From Methanosarcina thermophila TM-1 (GTDB lineage: Archaea; Halobacteriota; Methanosarcinia; Methanosarcinales; Methanosarcinaceae), in NCBI RefSeq assembly GCF_000969885.1, contig NZ_CP009501.1:1922001-1986000 (forward strand): a DNA stretch of 64,000 nucleotides, in the 5' to 3' direction. Every line of letters starts with the position of its first letter. Position 1 is the stretch's first letter. Shown in pieces: positions 15,720 to 24,572 of the stretch. The translations under genes were made by a program, and so were the position numbers. The notes beneath the pieces were generated by a model that ran no database searches, had not been told where the DNA came from, and was given only the letters and a program-made list of their open reading frames with translations.

Positions 15720-18128
15720 TTACAGTTCCCTCAGGAGGCGGAAACCAAGATCTCTGTAGCGGCTGCCTTGGTCGTACCAGTAGCGGTGCGCTGACCGGCA
15801 AAGCCTGGGGTCGTAGTACCAGCTACCGCCCCGCAGGATACGGAAGGAGATATCTCCATCTTCCCAAGCACTGCCATCAGAAGGAGCTCCTTCGTAACTA
15901 TTGTGCCATCTGTCCTGAACCCATTCCCAAACATTACCATGCATATCATAAAGACCCCAAGGATTAGGTTGTTTTTGACCAACAGGATGAGTTTTTTCCC
16001 TGGAGTTCTTATAATACCAGGCATAATCTCCGAGTTTTGACTCGTCATCACCAAAAGAATATCTTGAGGTAGTACCTGCACGGCAGGCATATTCCCATTC
16101 AGCTTCAGAAGGGAGACGGTACTTATCAGTGCCTTTTATTTCATTGAGTTTTTTGATAAACTTCTGAACATCATCCCAAGAAACAGATTCTACAGGTAGA
16201 TCATCACCTTTGAAACTGGAAGGATTCATGCCCATAATTTTTTCCCACTGCTTCTGAGTAACCGGGTATTTACCAAGGTAAAATGAATTTTCGATTTTTA
16301 CACTATGAACTGGCTTTTCATTATCATACTCATTGGACCCCATAATGAAATATCCCGCAGGGATCCGAATAAATTCGATTTCATCAAAAATAAAAGAAGG
16401 AAGCTCAGTACCTTTTTCCAGAGGTGCAACCACAGGTGAGATCTGCAACAGCTTGCTAAAGTCAAGGCCTGAAAGGGTAAAATCTTCTGGTTTTTTAAAA
16501 GGATCATTCCCTTGACAGCCGTATCTCAATAAATTGATCAACCTTTTATCTCTTGCCCACTTTTCCAGATTTTCATTATTATCTTCCGGAATTAACCCCG
16601 AGATTGATACATATTGTAATTGATCTAGAAGTTTACTATTAGAACCAAGAGCTGAAACCAGAGAAGGCCACTTTATGCTTATTGCCACGAATTTTGCTAA
16701 TTTTTTACAGTTCCACATATTTCCGGGGTTGGTCCCCACATCATAACAAAAGAGGCCCGTTCTTTTCCCTATAGTTCTCTGAAAACGGAACTGATTTATA
16801 AACTGTTTTATCCGGCGAGGGTTATTATCCAGAGCAGGGGCAACCATTTCAAGAATCAGTTTTGAGGTTTCATAATCTTCCACACAATCCGTGTCATTCT
16901 GAATCTCCTGTTTATTTGATTCTGGTACAACAGTACTGGAGTCATTTATTACTGGCTTTTGTCCACTAGTTTCATTCTGTGAGGATTTGGTGTCACTCTC
17001 AAGAGATTCACGGGGGGCAGAATTATCCGATGAATCTCGTTTGTCCACAGCTTCTAGCTGCTTAGAGGAAGATTCTTTTTCATAGAAGGGGAAAAATTTT
17101 AAAAAATCAGTGCTTTTTGGACGAGGAACTCTAAAGGGGAGCTGGATGAATTTTTCAATGAATTCATACCCGTATTCAAGCCCATCGACATCTAAGAACC
17201 TGAAAACTTTTTCGTTTTTAGCTGCGAACCCTGCAGAGACAACTTTTCTATCCATTCCCAGGATAAAATAAACCTTTGGATCATCCGAGATCATCAGGTT
17301 AATTGCCTGCATTAGTTCTGCTGCCTTTGGGACTTCACAGCGGTCGAGATCGTCAATAAAAACATAGACTTTCGAATCTCCGACATAGGATTTGATTATT
17401 TTGTTAAAGTCGGAATGAAAGTGCTCTCTAAAAGATAGGCGTTCCTTGTAATTCGTATTTGATTCAAGCTTTTTTAGACCGAAAGGATCTCTAAACACAT
17501 CTATAAACCACTTTTCGGCAGAAAAATAGCGCATGAGGCCCACAAGTGGAGTTAAGATCAATACAAGATTGGTTAAGTTTTCGATTAACTTATCACTTAA
17601 CTTATCATCAATAAAGTCTGGTAAACGCATTCCAAGAGGATTCAAAATATAAGTAATAAACAAAAACGAAAATGAAAAAATAAGTACGAAAGAAAGAATG
17701 TTCCAGGAGAAATGAACAATAATTAAAAAATTACTTTTCAATTTAAGTTTGTATCTCAGATAAAACAATTTGAGCCTTGAATGTTGTAGACGTTTCCATG
17801 AAAGCTGCTTCGATAACTCATCCATGAAATTAAGTGCAAAAGAAGCCCATAACTCATCTTCCTTGTCATATTTCCAGGAATTGAACCATACAGTAAAATA
17901 TTTGGTTTCTTTCTCAAGTTCATTTTTTTTGCTGATTTCCTTTCTTAACTGTTGCATGAAAGATGATTTACCACACCCCCACTGCCCCTCAATAGAAAGA
18001 GTAATCGGAGCTAAAGTTTCCTCAGAGGTAAGAAATTCTGCAATTGCCTCAACGTAAGGTTGAAATCCTAGTGAATCTTCTCCTGTTGGAGTGTCAATAT
18101 GCACACAGTAAGATTCTGATCTCGACAT
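15720..18128 (-). CDS. membrane-anchored KAP-family P-loop NTPase fused to an FGE-sulfatase (SUMF1-like) domain
   Basis: An 802-residue fusion. The KAP NTPase part has Walker A EGQWGCGKSS (about residues 47-56), two transmembrane segments inserted between the Walker motifs (about 134-162 and 184-200), Walker B VYVFIDDLDRC (about 254-264) and the family's NNPRRIKQFINQFRF. A Ser/Asn-rich linker (about 355-415) precedes the rest. From about residue 583 an FGE/SUMF1 C-lectin-type domain runs to the end (IPAGYFIMGS, YRLPSEAEWEYACRAG, GLYDMHGNVWEWV, RILRGGSW, LGFRL). The catalytic Cys pair of true FGE is absent, so it probably binds rather than modifies. A start at 18170 is possible, but GGTAGGCGAT favours the ATG at 18128. 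The last ~110 bases are about 62% GC (68/110), against 12 of 60 in the membrane segment. Confidence 0.85.
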   Translation of the reverse strand: MSRSESYCVHIDTPTGEDSLGFQPYVEAIAEFLTSEETLAPITLSIEGQWGCGKSSFMQQLRKEISKKNELEKETKYFTVWFNSWKYDKEDELWASFALNFMDELSKQLSWKRLQHSRLKLFYLRYKLKLKSNFLIIVHFSWNILSFVLIFSFSFLFITYILNPLGMRLPDFIDDKLSDKLIENLTNLVLILTPLVGLMRYFSAEKWFIDVFRDPFGLKKLESNTNYKERLSFREHFHSDFNKIIKSYVGDSKVYVFIDDLDRCEVPKAAELMQAINLMISDDPKVYFILGMDRKVVSAGFAAKNEKVFRFLDVDGLEYGYEFIEKFIQLPFRVPRPKSTDFLKFFPFYEKESSSKQLEAVDKRDSSDNSAPRESLESDTKSSQNETSGQKPVINDSSTVVPESNKQEIQNDTDCVEDYETSKLILEMVAPALDNNPRRIKQFINQFRFQRTIGKRTGLFCYDVGTNPGNMWNCKKLAKFVAISIKWPSLVSALGSNSKLLDQLQYVSISGLIPEDNNENLEKWARDKRLINLLRYGCQGNDPFKKPEDFTLSGLDFSKLLQISPVVAPLEKGTELPSFIFDEIEFIRIPAGYFIMGSNEYDNEKPVHSVKIENSFYLGKYPVTQKQWEKIMGMNPSSFKGDDLPVESVSWDDVQKFIKKLNEIKGTDKYRLPSEAEWEYACRAGTTSRYSFGDDESKLGDYAWYYKNSREKTHPVGQKQPNPWGLYDMHGNVWEWVQDRWHNSYEGAPSDGSAWEDGDISFRILRGGSWYYDPRLCRSAHRYWYDQGSRYRDLGFRLLREL

Positions 18129-18441
18129 ATCGCCTACCAAAAGAATTAACTCCGTCTTTAATTCATTCATAACATATTTATACAGATCCTCTGAAATGGA
18201 ATTTGAAGACTTTATTTTTTAAAGAAGCTCGATTCTTCTCAATTTTTTACTAACATGCATTATAAATATTTATTGAAATTATCAAATCATTAAAAAAGAT
18301 TGAACAATATTTCCTATTTTTAATACAATTAGAAGAGATAATGCATTGAGATAAAAAATAATTTAACTCCGTTTATCCAGTATTCTTAGAGCTTCAGTTA
18401 TAACCTACCTTACATTTAGGTCTGGACCATCCAGATTTATT
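18129..18441. other. AT-rich region upstream of the KAP-FGE gene
   Basis: About 310 bases, very AT-rich, with no supported gene. It should carry the KAP-FGE promoter on the minus strand. CATTATAAATATTTATTG near 18258 contains TATA-like sequence in both directions. The right end is the 3' flank of the SAM hydrolase gene; no clear terminator is visible. Confidence 0.4.
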
Positions 18442-19230
18442 TTAGAACACCCTTATTACCACCTGCTCTCCGCTCTTCAGCCCGAACTGACGCGCAGCAC
18501 TTCCCTTGTTTACCGCAATTTCCAGGAAACCATGACTACCTATAAGGGCAAGGGGTTCTTCCTGCCCGACAAGACCGTAAGTCTGAACAAAGGATACCTT
18601 TCTGCCGTTTACTTCTATCTGTGAGCCGAAGGTGGAGAATTTTAAGATAACATCTGCCGGGATATTAGTGATTACATTCCCGAAACTGTCTGCAAAAATA
18701 ACCTCCCCGACAAGAAAGGGTCCGTCAATCCCGAAATTTTCGAAATTAAGGTTCACAAAGTCCGATATTTCGGGCCCGACGGCATCGATAGGTGTACCTT
18801 TTGAGAGGTAGGCTCCAACTGGTGCAAAAATATCCCTTCCGTGGAAAGTTGCAGAAATTCCGGATTTAAGCATGAGTTCGGGATTTGTAATTTCGTGCAC
18901 TTCCATCTTCCCAAGGCGGCACGCTGCAGGTATCAGGAGCCCGTTGTCTGGGCCGACAAAAAACTGTTCTTTTCCTTCATCACCTGCTTTAATAACAAGA
19001 GCGCGGCGGGAAGTGCCGACGCCTGGGTCGACTACGCCAATATGCACAGTCCCAGGAGGGAAATATTGAACAAGTGAATAAAGAGCGAAAGCTCCTTCCC
19101 GTATTCCAGCCTGCCGGATGGAATGGGTTATATCGACTATCTGCACCTCCGGGTTAATTCCCAGAATAATGGCTTTCATAGCTGCGGGATAAAGATCCCC
19201 AAAGTCAGTAGTCAGGGAAATTAAGGGCAT
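18442..19230 (-). CDS. S-adenosylmethionine hydroxide adenosyltransferase (DUF62 / SAM hydrolase)
   Basis: A 262-residue protein of the DUF62 family, relatives of bacterial fluorinase and chlorinase. Members studied hydrolyse SAM to adenosine and methionine with water or hydroxide. Seen: the N-terminal SLTTDFGDLYPAAMK with its SAM-contacting Asp, the VHIGVVDPGVGTSRRAL motif (about residues 71-87), VGPDNGLL, TFHGRDIFAP and the C-terminal NVITNIP and LIGSHGFLEIAVNKGSA. The frame extends to 19311, but GTGAT lies just before the ATG at 19230, where the family start MPLISLTTDFGD begins. It is divergent from the lipoprotein gene. Confidence 0.9.
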   Translation of the reverse strand: MPLISLTTDFGDLYPAAMKAIILGINPEVQIVDITHSIRQAGIREGAFALYSLVQYFPPGTVHIGVVDPGVGTSRRALVIKAGDEGKEQFFVGPDNGLLIPAACRLGKMEVHEITNPELMLKSGISATFHGRDIFAPVGAYLSKGTPIDAVGPEISDFVNLNFENFGIDGPFLVGEVIFADSFGNVITNIPADVILKFSTFGSQIEVNGRKVSFVQTYGLVGQEEPLALIGSHGFLEIAVNKGSAARQFGLKSGEQVVIRVF

Positions 19231-19344
19231 AAATATCACTTGGTTTTTTTCTATTTTATCATATGCAGAAGAAGAAAATATATTAAGATGTGAGAGAGTA
19301 CAGGCTAACATTAGGATATAAAAAATTGAGGAGGCTGTGAGGAC

Positions 19345-20526
19345 ATGAGGTATACAAAAATATTGCTTATACTGATTTTCATAAACCTTGCCCTTTTTGC
19401 ATCAGGTTGCGAAGAGAAACTCAGTGCAGAAGAGATTGTAACAAAAATGAAGGAGAAAGAAGCCAGCCTTGAGGATTACTCTTGCACAATACACACAACA
19501 ACATACTTCAGCGGGGAAAAAGATCTGGAAGAGGAAATCCAGATGATGTATAAAAAACCCAACCTTATGAGGACTTCTGGTGTAGAGGAAGGAAAAAAAG
19601 TCGAATCTGTATCGGACGGAGAGTTTGTATGGAGCTATGACGTTGAAACAAATACTGTCACTAAAATAAAATTGCCTGAGGAACCACTCATAACGGAAAA
19701 AGATTTTGTCAGTATCATAGGCAATTTACTGAATGAAAGCGAGGTTTCCATGCTCGGAGTTGAAGAGGTGGATGGAAGAAGTGCATATGTTCTTGAAGCC
19801 AGACCAAAAGCTGAGGAGAGTGTGTTGTCAGAGCTAGTTTCCCGGACAAAAGTATGGGTTGACAGAGAGACATGGATGGTACTTAAATCCAGTATGTATG
19901 ACAATGAGGGAAACCTGTCAATAGACGTGGAAATACGCGACCTAAAAGTAAACACTGGGATTCCGGATTCAGAGTTTAAATTTGAGATTCCTGAAGGGGC
20001 AGAAGTAGTAACTGTGGATCTGGATGAACAATTCAAAATCCCTGAAAACCTGAGCCTTGAGGAAGCAAGACAGCAAGCTAGTTTTGAGATTCTTACCCCG
20101 GAATATATTCCGGATGGCTACGTGTTTAATTCAGCAACGGTACAGAAATACAACAATACAGCCTTCACAAATGAGAGTTCAGAAATTGTAACCCTTAGCT
20201 ACCAGAAAGGAAATGAAAGCTTAGAGATAATAGAAACTGTTTATGAAAATGATCCAGAAGAAAATACTTCCATGCTGGAAGGCGAAAAGATCAGTATCAA
20301 CGGAAGAGAAGCATATCTAAATGAATTCAGAGATCTGAAAATATTGCACTGGAAACTTGGAGAAATCGAAATAGATCTTATAGGGGATCTTGAGAAAGCC
20401 GAGATGCTGAGAATTGCTGAATCTATACGTGAACCCTCTACCGAATCATTACAGAAAAACGCTACTGTATCGCAGGATTCCTTTAATGAATCTGAATCCT
20501 CAAAAACTCCGCTGACAGCGGTATAA
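19345..20526 (+). CDS. exported lipoprotein with LolA/LppX-like fold and DUF4367-like C-terminus
   Basis: A 393-residue secreted protein. A lipoprotein-type signal peptide (residues 1-21, hydrophobic ILLILIFINLALFA, lipobox ASGC with Cys22) precedes an outer-membrane-lipoprotein-sorting-like beta domain (about 27-225; MKEKEASLEDYSCTI, MMYKKPNLMRTSG, KVWVDRETWMVLK). A second domain from about 245 (FEILTPEYIPDGYVFNSA) resembles DUF4367. Such proteins are common in Methanosarcina, which has no outer membrane to serve, so sorting of lipoproteins is not implied; binding of a lipid or hydrophobic ligand at the cell surface is inferred. GGAGG lies before the ATG. Confidence 0.75.
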   Translation: MRYTKILLILIFINLALFASGCEEKLSAEEIVTKMKEKEASLEDYSCTIHTTTYFSGEKDLEEEIQMMYKKPNLMRTSGVEEGKKVESVSDGEFVWSYDVETNTVTKIKLPEEPLITEKDFVSIIGNLLNESEVSMLGVEEVDGRSAYVLEARPKAEESVLSELVSRTKVWVDRETWMVLKSSMYDNEGNLSIDVEIRDLKVNTGIPDSEFKFEIPEGAEVVTVDLDEQFKIPENLSLEEARQQASFEILTPEYIPDGYVFNSATVQKYNNTAFTNESSEIVTLSYQKGNESLEIIETVYENDPEENTSMLEGEKISINGREAYLNEFRDLKILHWKLGEIEIDLIGDLEKAEMLRIAESIREPSTESLQKNATVSQDSFNESESSKTPLTAV

Positions 20527-20625
20527 GCAACTATGTTGAAGTTCAACCGGCTCTGCCTCTCTGAGAAAGAAAATAATTAAAAATTACAGAGTTTGTATAG
20601 AAGAAGAAAAAATGAGTTTTTTGTT

Positions 20626-21369
20626 TCAGCAAGACCTGAGAGCGCAGGGTCCGGTTGCACATTTTCCACAGGCAAGCTGATTGAATTCGGGAAAAATTCT
20701 TGCATTTTCCTGAAGCAGCTTGAAACATTTTTCCTTATCAAGCCCTCTTGCAGTAAGAGCCTCAGCCGGACATCTATTCACACAGACGAGACACTCCTCT
20801 CCTTTTTTATAACGGCAGAATTCTTCAGCAGGACGGGGAGTGGGAGGTATTTCTGCTGAAATCAGTATTGTTCCGAAGCGGCCTGCACACCCGGCTTTTG
20901 TAATCAGCATGTGATGAACCCCAAAAGTGCCAAGCCCGGCTGCAAAAGCTGCACTTCTGTGGGACCAGGCAAAGTCAAAACCTCTATTTTTGTAATCAAA
21001 AGTAACCTCAGGCACGACTGCTTTTATGTCTTCCTTTGCCAGTTCAGCCTTCAATTTCTCATTGATTTCTCCGATCAGGCAGTCGGTCTCACCTCTAGCC
21101 TGAATCCATTCCTTTACAGGTTCCGGTGACCTCCAATTTAGCTTCACAAGGTTTTTTTCAAAAGGCAGAAAGAAGGAAACAACAGTTTTTGCCTCAAGGA
21201 AGATCTCTTTCGGGTTTAGGTGGTGAGGTCCAATAATTTTCTTCATCTCATCAAAAATAGGGTCATCGGCTGAAGCATATCCGACAATAGGTTCACGGTA
21301 TCGAGTCTCAGTACCCGGATTTGTGGCGGCTGCTTTGATAATACTCTCTATCCTATTTTTAAGTCCCAT
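20626..21369 (-). CDS. QueG-like 4Fe-4S protein (epoxyqueuosine reductase-related)
   Basis: A 247-residue iron-sulfur protein. The middle (TFDYKNRGFDFAWSHRSAAFAAGLGTFGVH, about residues 124-154) resembles the cobalamin-binding region of epoxyqueuosine reductase; CLVCVNRCPAEAL (about 193-205) is a ferredoxin-type cluster motif, and further cysteines near the end (ACGKCATGPCALRSC) may complete it. It lacks the C-terminal HEAT-like region of bacterial QueG, so a different reductive role is likely. Similar orphan ferredoxin-like proteins occur in several methanogens. It is convergent with the lipoprotein gene and is probably monocistronic. Confidence 0.65.
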   Translation of the reverse strand: MGLKNRIESIIKAAATNPGTETRYREPIVGYASADDPIFDEMKKIIGPHHLNPKEIFLEAKTVVSFFLPFEKNLVKLNWRSPEPVKEWIQARGETDCLIGEINEKLKAELAKEDIKAVVPEVTFDYKNRGFDFAWSHRSAAFAAGLGTFGVHHMLITKAGCAGRFGTILISAEIPPTPRPAEEFCRYKKGEECLVCVNRCPAEALTARGLDKEKCFKLLQENARIFPEFNQLACGKCATGPCALRSC

Positions 21370-21455
21370 ATCAGTTTCTCCGGAAATCCAGTGAGAAGCA
21401 TAACCGATAAGGGAAAATAATATTGAAAGGTCAGATCAAATGTTTCCCCTACAGT

Positions 21456-21935
21456 TTATCTTTTCTCAAGCTTTAATAAATATTCCTTAATATCCAGCCC
21501 ACTTGCATAACCCGTAAGTTTTCCATCTGCCCCAATAACTCTGTGGCAGGGAATAATTATCGGTATCGGATTCCTGTTGTTTGCAAGCCCCACAGCCCTG
21601 TAAGCTCTGGGCTTTCCAATAGATGCTGCTATCTCTTTATAAGTGCGGGTTTCCCCATAAGGAATTTCACATAAAGCTTTCCAGACAGACTTCTGGAAAT
21701 CCGTTCCCTCTGGAGCCAGTTTAAGGTTGAAAGATTTTAATTCTCCGGAAAAATAAGCTTCAAGTTGCCTGACAGCTTCTTTGAAAAAATCTGTGTTTTG
21801 TATCCAGTCCTTAGGAATATCCGCTTTCTTCTTGCCTTTCAGAAAAATAAGATGTTTTAACCCATCTTCGTTTCCTGCCAGAAGAATGGGACCTATTGGT
21901 GATTCGATTATATCGTAATACACTTTGTTTGTCAC
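21456..21935 (-). CDS. ogt: methylated-DNA-protein-cysteine methyltransferase (Ogt/MGMT)
   Basis: A 159-residue DNA repair protein that removes alkyl groups from O6-methylguanine by suicidal transfer to its own cysteine. Visible are the active-site IIIPCHRVIGADG (Cys about residue 128), the preceding DNA-binding helix YGETRTYKEIAASIGKPRAYRAVGLANNRNP with the arginine finger, and the C-terminal GYASGLDIKEYLLKLE. The N-terminal ribonuclease-H-like domain starts at YYDIIESPIGPILL. Its promoter region contains a 14-15-bp tandem repeat (21981-22030). Confidence 0.94.
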   Translation of the reverse strand: MTNKVYYDIIESPIGPILLAGNEDGLKHLIFLKGKKKADIPKDWIQNTDFFKEAVRQLEAYFSGELKSFNLKLAPEGTDFQKSVWKALCEIPYGETRTYKEIAASIGKPRAYRAVGLANNRNPIPIIIPCHRVIGADGKLTGYASGLDIKEYLLKLEKR

Positions 21936-21980
21936 CTTTAGTGCGAATAGAAAATATTGTATCGTCCTAGTTGAAATGCT

Positions 21981-22030
21981 TATTCAATAGATGTCTATTC
22001 AATGATGTTTATTCAATAGATGTTTATCCA
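21981..22030. repeat. TATTCAATAGATGTT tandem repeat upstream of ogt
   Basis: Copies of TATTCAATaGATGTY begin at 21981, 21996, 22010 and (partly) 22025, with periods of 15, 14 and 15 bases. They lie 46-95 bases upstream of the ogt start codon, in promoter position. Confidence 0.65.
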
Positions 22031-22158
22031 ATAACTGGGTAAAGTAAGCTCTCTAAAGTAAACCAGATTAGAAAAATAATAAATTGAAGGTTAGGAACAC
22101 TTAAACTCACAAGCCTTCTTAAGTTTTTTACCTGAACTCTTTACCTGAGGCATCAAAC

Positions 22159-24243
22159 TCATTCTTTTTTATATTCACTTTTAAACTCGTTTTTCCAGAA
22201 AGTGCCCGAATAAATATTCAAGGTTTCTACTGCAGATTCAAATTCAGGGCTCTTCGCTTCTTTCTCCAGTTCATTAAGTTCCTGAATCCTCAATTCCACG
22301 ACATCCATTGCATCCTCAAAAAGCTGTCTATTAATTACGATCCCGAAGTACTTTTTGAGTTTTTCTTCAGGCGGCATTGTTGAACCTGCCGATAGATATG
22401 CAATGTAATTTTCATTGAAAGTTTCAGGATCTTCTTTGTACTGTTTGAAAAGGGAGAGAGTTATTGCCTTTGAGATTGCATAGTTGAAGGTATAGTAGTT
22501 GTTTGTCAGATAAATATGATTAATAGCAGCCCATTCAGCTGAATTTACACCTGAGTCTTCAATGTAATATTCGACTGATTCACTCCCATACTCATTAGAT
22601 AAATTTGTCCAGATCGCGTTGAGATCCTCGCCGCTGACTGTTCCGTTTTCAGCACATCGCTGGTGTGCTCTATATTCGAATTCCGCAATCATGGGCTGGC
22701 GAGTAAAGTAGTTCTGGTACTCCCCTATATGCTGAGAGAGAACATTAACTGCGGTCTTTTTATCAAAGTTTTGGATAACATGATCAATAAAAAGCTCTTC
22801 GTTGAAAGTAGAAGGTATTTCCATCTCGTAAATCTGTCCTGAGCAGTAGAGGTAATCGACAGAGTTCCCAATAAGGTAAAAGTTAATACCATGTCCCAGT
22901 TCATGAGTTATGGTTTTCTGATCTCTAATAATGCCATTGTAGTTGAGGAAAACAAGGGCAGGAGATTTCACAGAACATAATCCAATAGTATAACCTCCAG
23001 GCTGTTTTCCATGTTCAGGATCAGGATATACATCTACAAAATTACCAGTCACCATTCTTAAAAAGATTTCATTGAAACGAGGATCCATTTTGGAATAGGA
23101 TTTCTGGATTTCCTGCAAGGCTTCGGTATATGTGTAGTTATTCCCAGGCTGATCTGTCAACTGAAGCATGAGATCATATGGTCTGAGGGCCTCAATCCCG
23201 AGCTTATTTCTCCTGAACTCGTTATATTCCTCGAATATACCTTTTCTCTCTTTAAAAACAGTGTTCATGTCATCAATCTGAGTACGGTTAAGATAGGAAC
23301 TGTACAATGTGAAGTCATAAAAATCTGTATAGTTCAATTCCCGTGCAATAAGATCGTCAAGCTGAGCCTTTCTGGAATAGATAGATGCCATGGAATCGGA
23401 TTCATTTCGCATATGGTAGTATCTCTTTTCATAACATCTCTTCCTGTTTTCCCGATTTTGATCTGTTGAGAGTAGAGTAGAGTAGGATTGGGAATTGACA
23501 GAAAAATTTTCCCCGTTCTCAAGTGTTATATTTCCTGCCATTGTAACGTTGTTTGTTACCTTCGACATCGCCTCAGTTTCCAATTTCATGCGCTGGTTTT
23601 CTAGCTCTGCAATGTATACAGCCTGAGATTCGTTCATTGCCCTGTGATCTGCGAATCTTCTGTATTTAGCTTCAAGATAAGGTCTGTACTCCTCAAGTTC
23701 AGGCTCTTCGGAAAAGAGTTTGTTCCATTCCTCATCATTGAGTGAAGTCAGCTTCACAACTGTAAATGAGTTGACTTTCCCGTACTCGGTAACCAGATTC
23801 TGGGAGTCCGTTAGAAGAGAAACAAAGAACGGGTCACTCACATTTTTACTAAATTGAGTATATGCATAAACGTAAAGAACCTCAAGAGATTTTGCGAACT
23901 CCTTTTCAGCATTCAGGAAGTCAAGTAAAACTGGTCCGGACAAATTTTCAAATTGTGGACGGAAAGTTTTGTTTATTTCCTCAGGCTTCTTTTTTAAGAT
24001 CTCAAGTTCTTCCAGAGCTTCTTCCCTGCTGCTGAAAAGATAGGAATCATTCCACTCCGTAGTAACCTCATCGGGATCAAGTTTTTCAAATGTATATTCT
24101 TCGTTTATTACCTCAGATGAGTCCCCTAGCTTCGCAGCAGCCCCGCATTCTGAAAAAACGGAAAAGAACAGAAATATCCCAATAGTGATGAGTCCTTTAA
24201 TTATTCTGAGAGCTATGAGCCCTTTAACTGATTTTATCCTCAT
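22159..24243 (-). CDS. exported M3-family oligopeptidase (PepF-like)
   Basis: A 694-residue zinc metallopeptidase of clan MA, family M3 (oligoendopeptidase F type). The HExxH site is ITHELGHGINFYL (about residues 446-458), and the downstream glutamate should lie in the MEIPSTFNEELFIDH segment. Residues 1-37 contain a hydrophobic stretch (GLITIGIFLFFSVFSECGAAA), so the enzyme is probably secreted or membrane-tethered, unlike the usual cytosolic PepF. The N-terminal half is helical, forming the narrow channel that limits M3 enzymes to short peptides. It has its own spacing on both sides and seems monocistronic. Confidence 0.85.
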   Translation of the reverse strand: MRIKSVKGLIALRIIKGLITIGIFLFFSVFSECGAAAKLGDSSEVINEEYTFEKLDPDEVTTEWNDSYLFSSREEALEELEILKKKPEEINKTFRPQFENLSGPVLLDFLNAEKEFAKSLEVLYVYAYTQFSKNVSDPFFVSLLTDSQNLVTEYGKVNSFTVVKLTSLNDEEWNKLFSEEPELEEYRPYLEAKYRRFADHRAMNESQAVYIAELENQRMKLETEAMSKVTNNVTMAGNITLENGENFSVNSQSYSTLLSTDQNRENRKRCYEKRYYHMRNESDSMASIYSRKAQLDDLIARELNYTDFYDFTLYSSYLNRTQIDDMNTVFKERKGIFEEYNEFRRNKLGIEALRPYDLMLQLTDQPGNNYTYTEALQEIQKSYSKMDPRFNEIFLRMVTGNFVDVYPDPEHGKQPGGYTIGLCSVKSPALVFLNYNGIIRDQKTITHELGHGINFYLIGNSVDYLYCSGQIYEMEIPSTFNEELFIDHVIQNFDKKTAVNVLSQHIGEYQNYFTRQPMIAEFEYRAHQRCAENGTVSGEDLNAIWTNLSNEYGSESVEYYIEDSGVNSAEWAAINHIYLTNNYYTFNYAISKAITLSLFKQYKEDPETFNENYIAYLSAGSTMPPEEKLKKYFGIVINRQLFEDAMDVVELRIQELNELEKEAKSPEFESAVETLNIYSGTFWKNEFKSEYKKE

Positions 24244-24534
24244 AAACTACTACCCCTGACAGAATACCAAAATCATTATCCAAGTATTGTAAGAAAAGTT
24301 CCAGGCATTTTAATAAATTAGCAACAATAAGTTTAGATATTTTAAAAATAATGATGTAAAAAACTATCGATTTTAAACTGTTCTATAGATAAAAATGCGA
24401 AGCTGCAATTACATAGAAGCCCGAAAAGAAAGAAACGAAACTTGTCGAAAAAAGAGAAGCTATGTGCTTGAGAATTAATTAGATAATAAGATAGTCTCAA
24501 GAAATAGAATGATCCTAAAAGAAATAGATAAGTA
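24244..24534. other. intergenic region between thiC and the M3 peptidase
   Basis: About 290 AT-rich bases holding the peptidase promoter (minus strand) and thiC's 3' flank. A 69-codon frame at 24342-24551 lacks coding character and crosses the thiC terminator, so it is not called. Confidence 0.4.
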
Positions 24535-24548
24535 AAGCCCGAAGGCTT
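24535..24548 (-). terminator. UUCG-capped hairpin after thiC
   Basis: Read on the minus strand: a 5-bp stem AAGCC/GGCTT closed by a TTCG tetraloop, about 25 bases after the thiC stop and followed by a T-rich stretch. The C(UUCG)G cap makes a short stem unusually stable. Confidence 0.6.
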
Positions 24549-24572
24549 CACTCTGAAATTTACAGTAACTGC

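Noticed and set aside
15498-18441. A complete DGR cassette around the KAP-FGE gene
   Set aside because: No reverse transcriptase, accessory Avd-like frame or template repeat is visible in the window; only the tail-like signature is claimed.
18442-19311. Longer N-terminus of the SAM hydrolase (start at 19311)
   Set aside because: The family begins at MPLISLTTDFGD and has a ribosome-binding site there; the extension lacks one.
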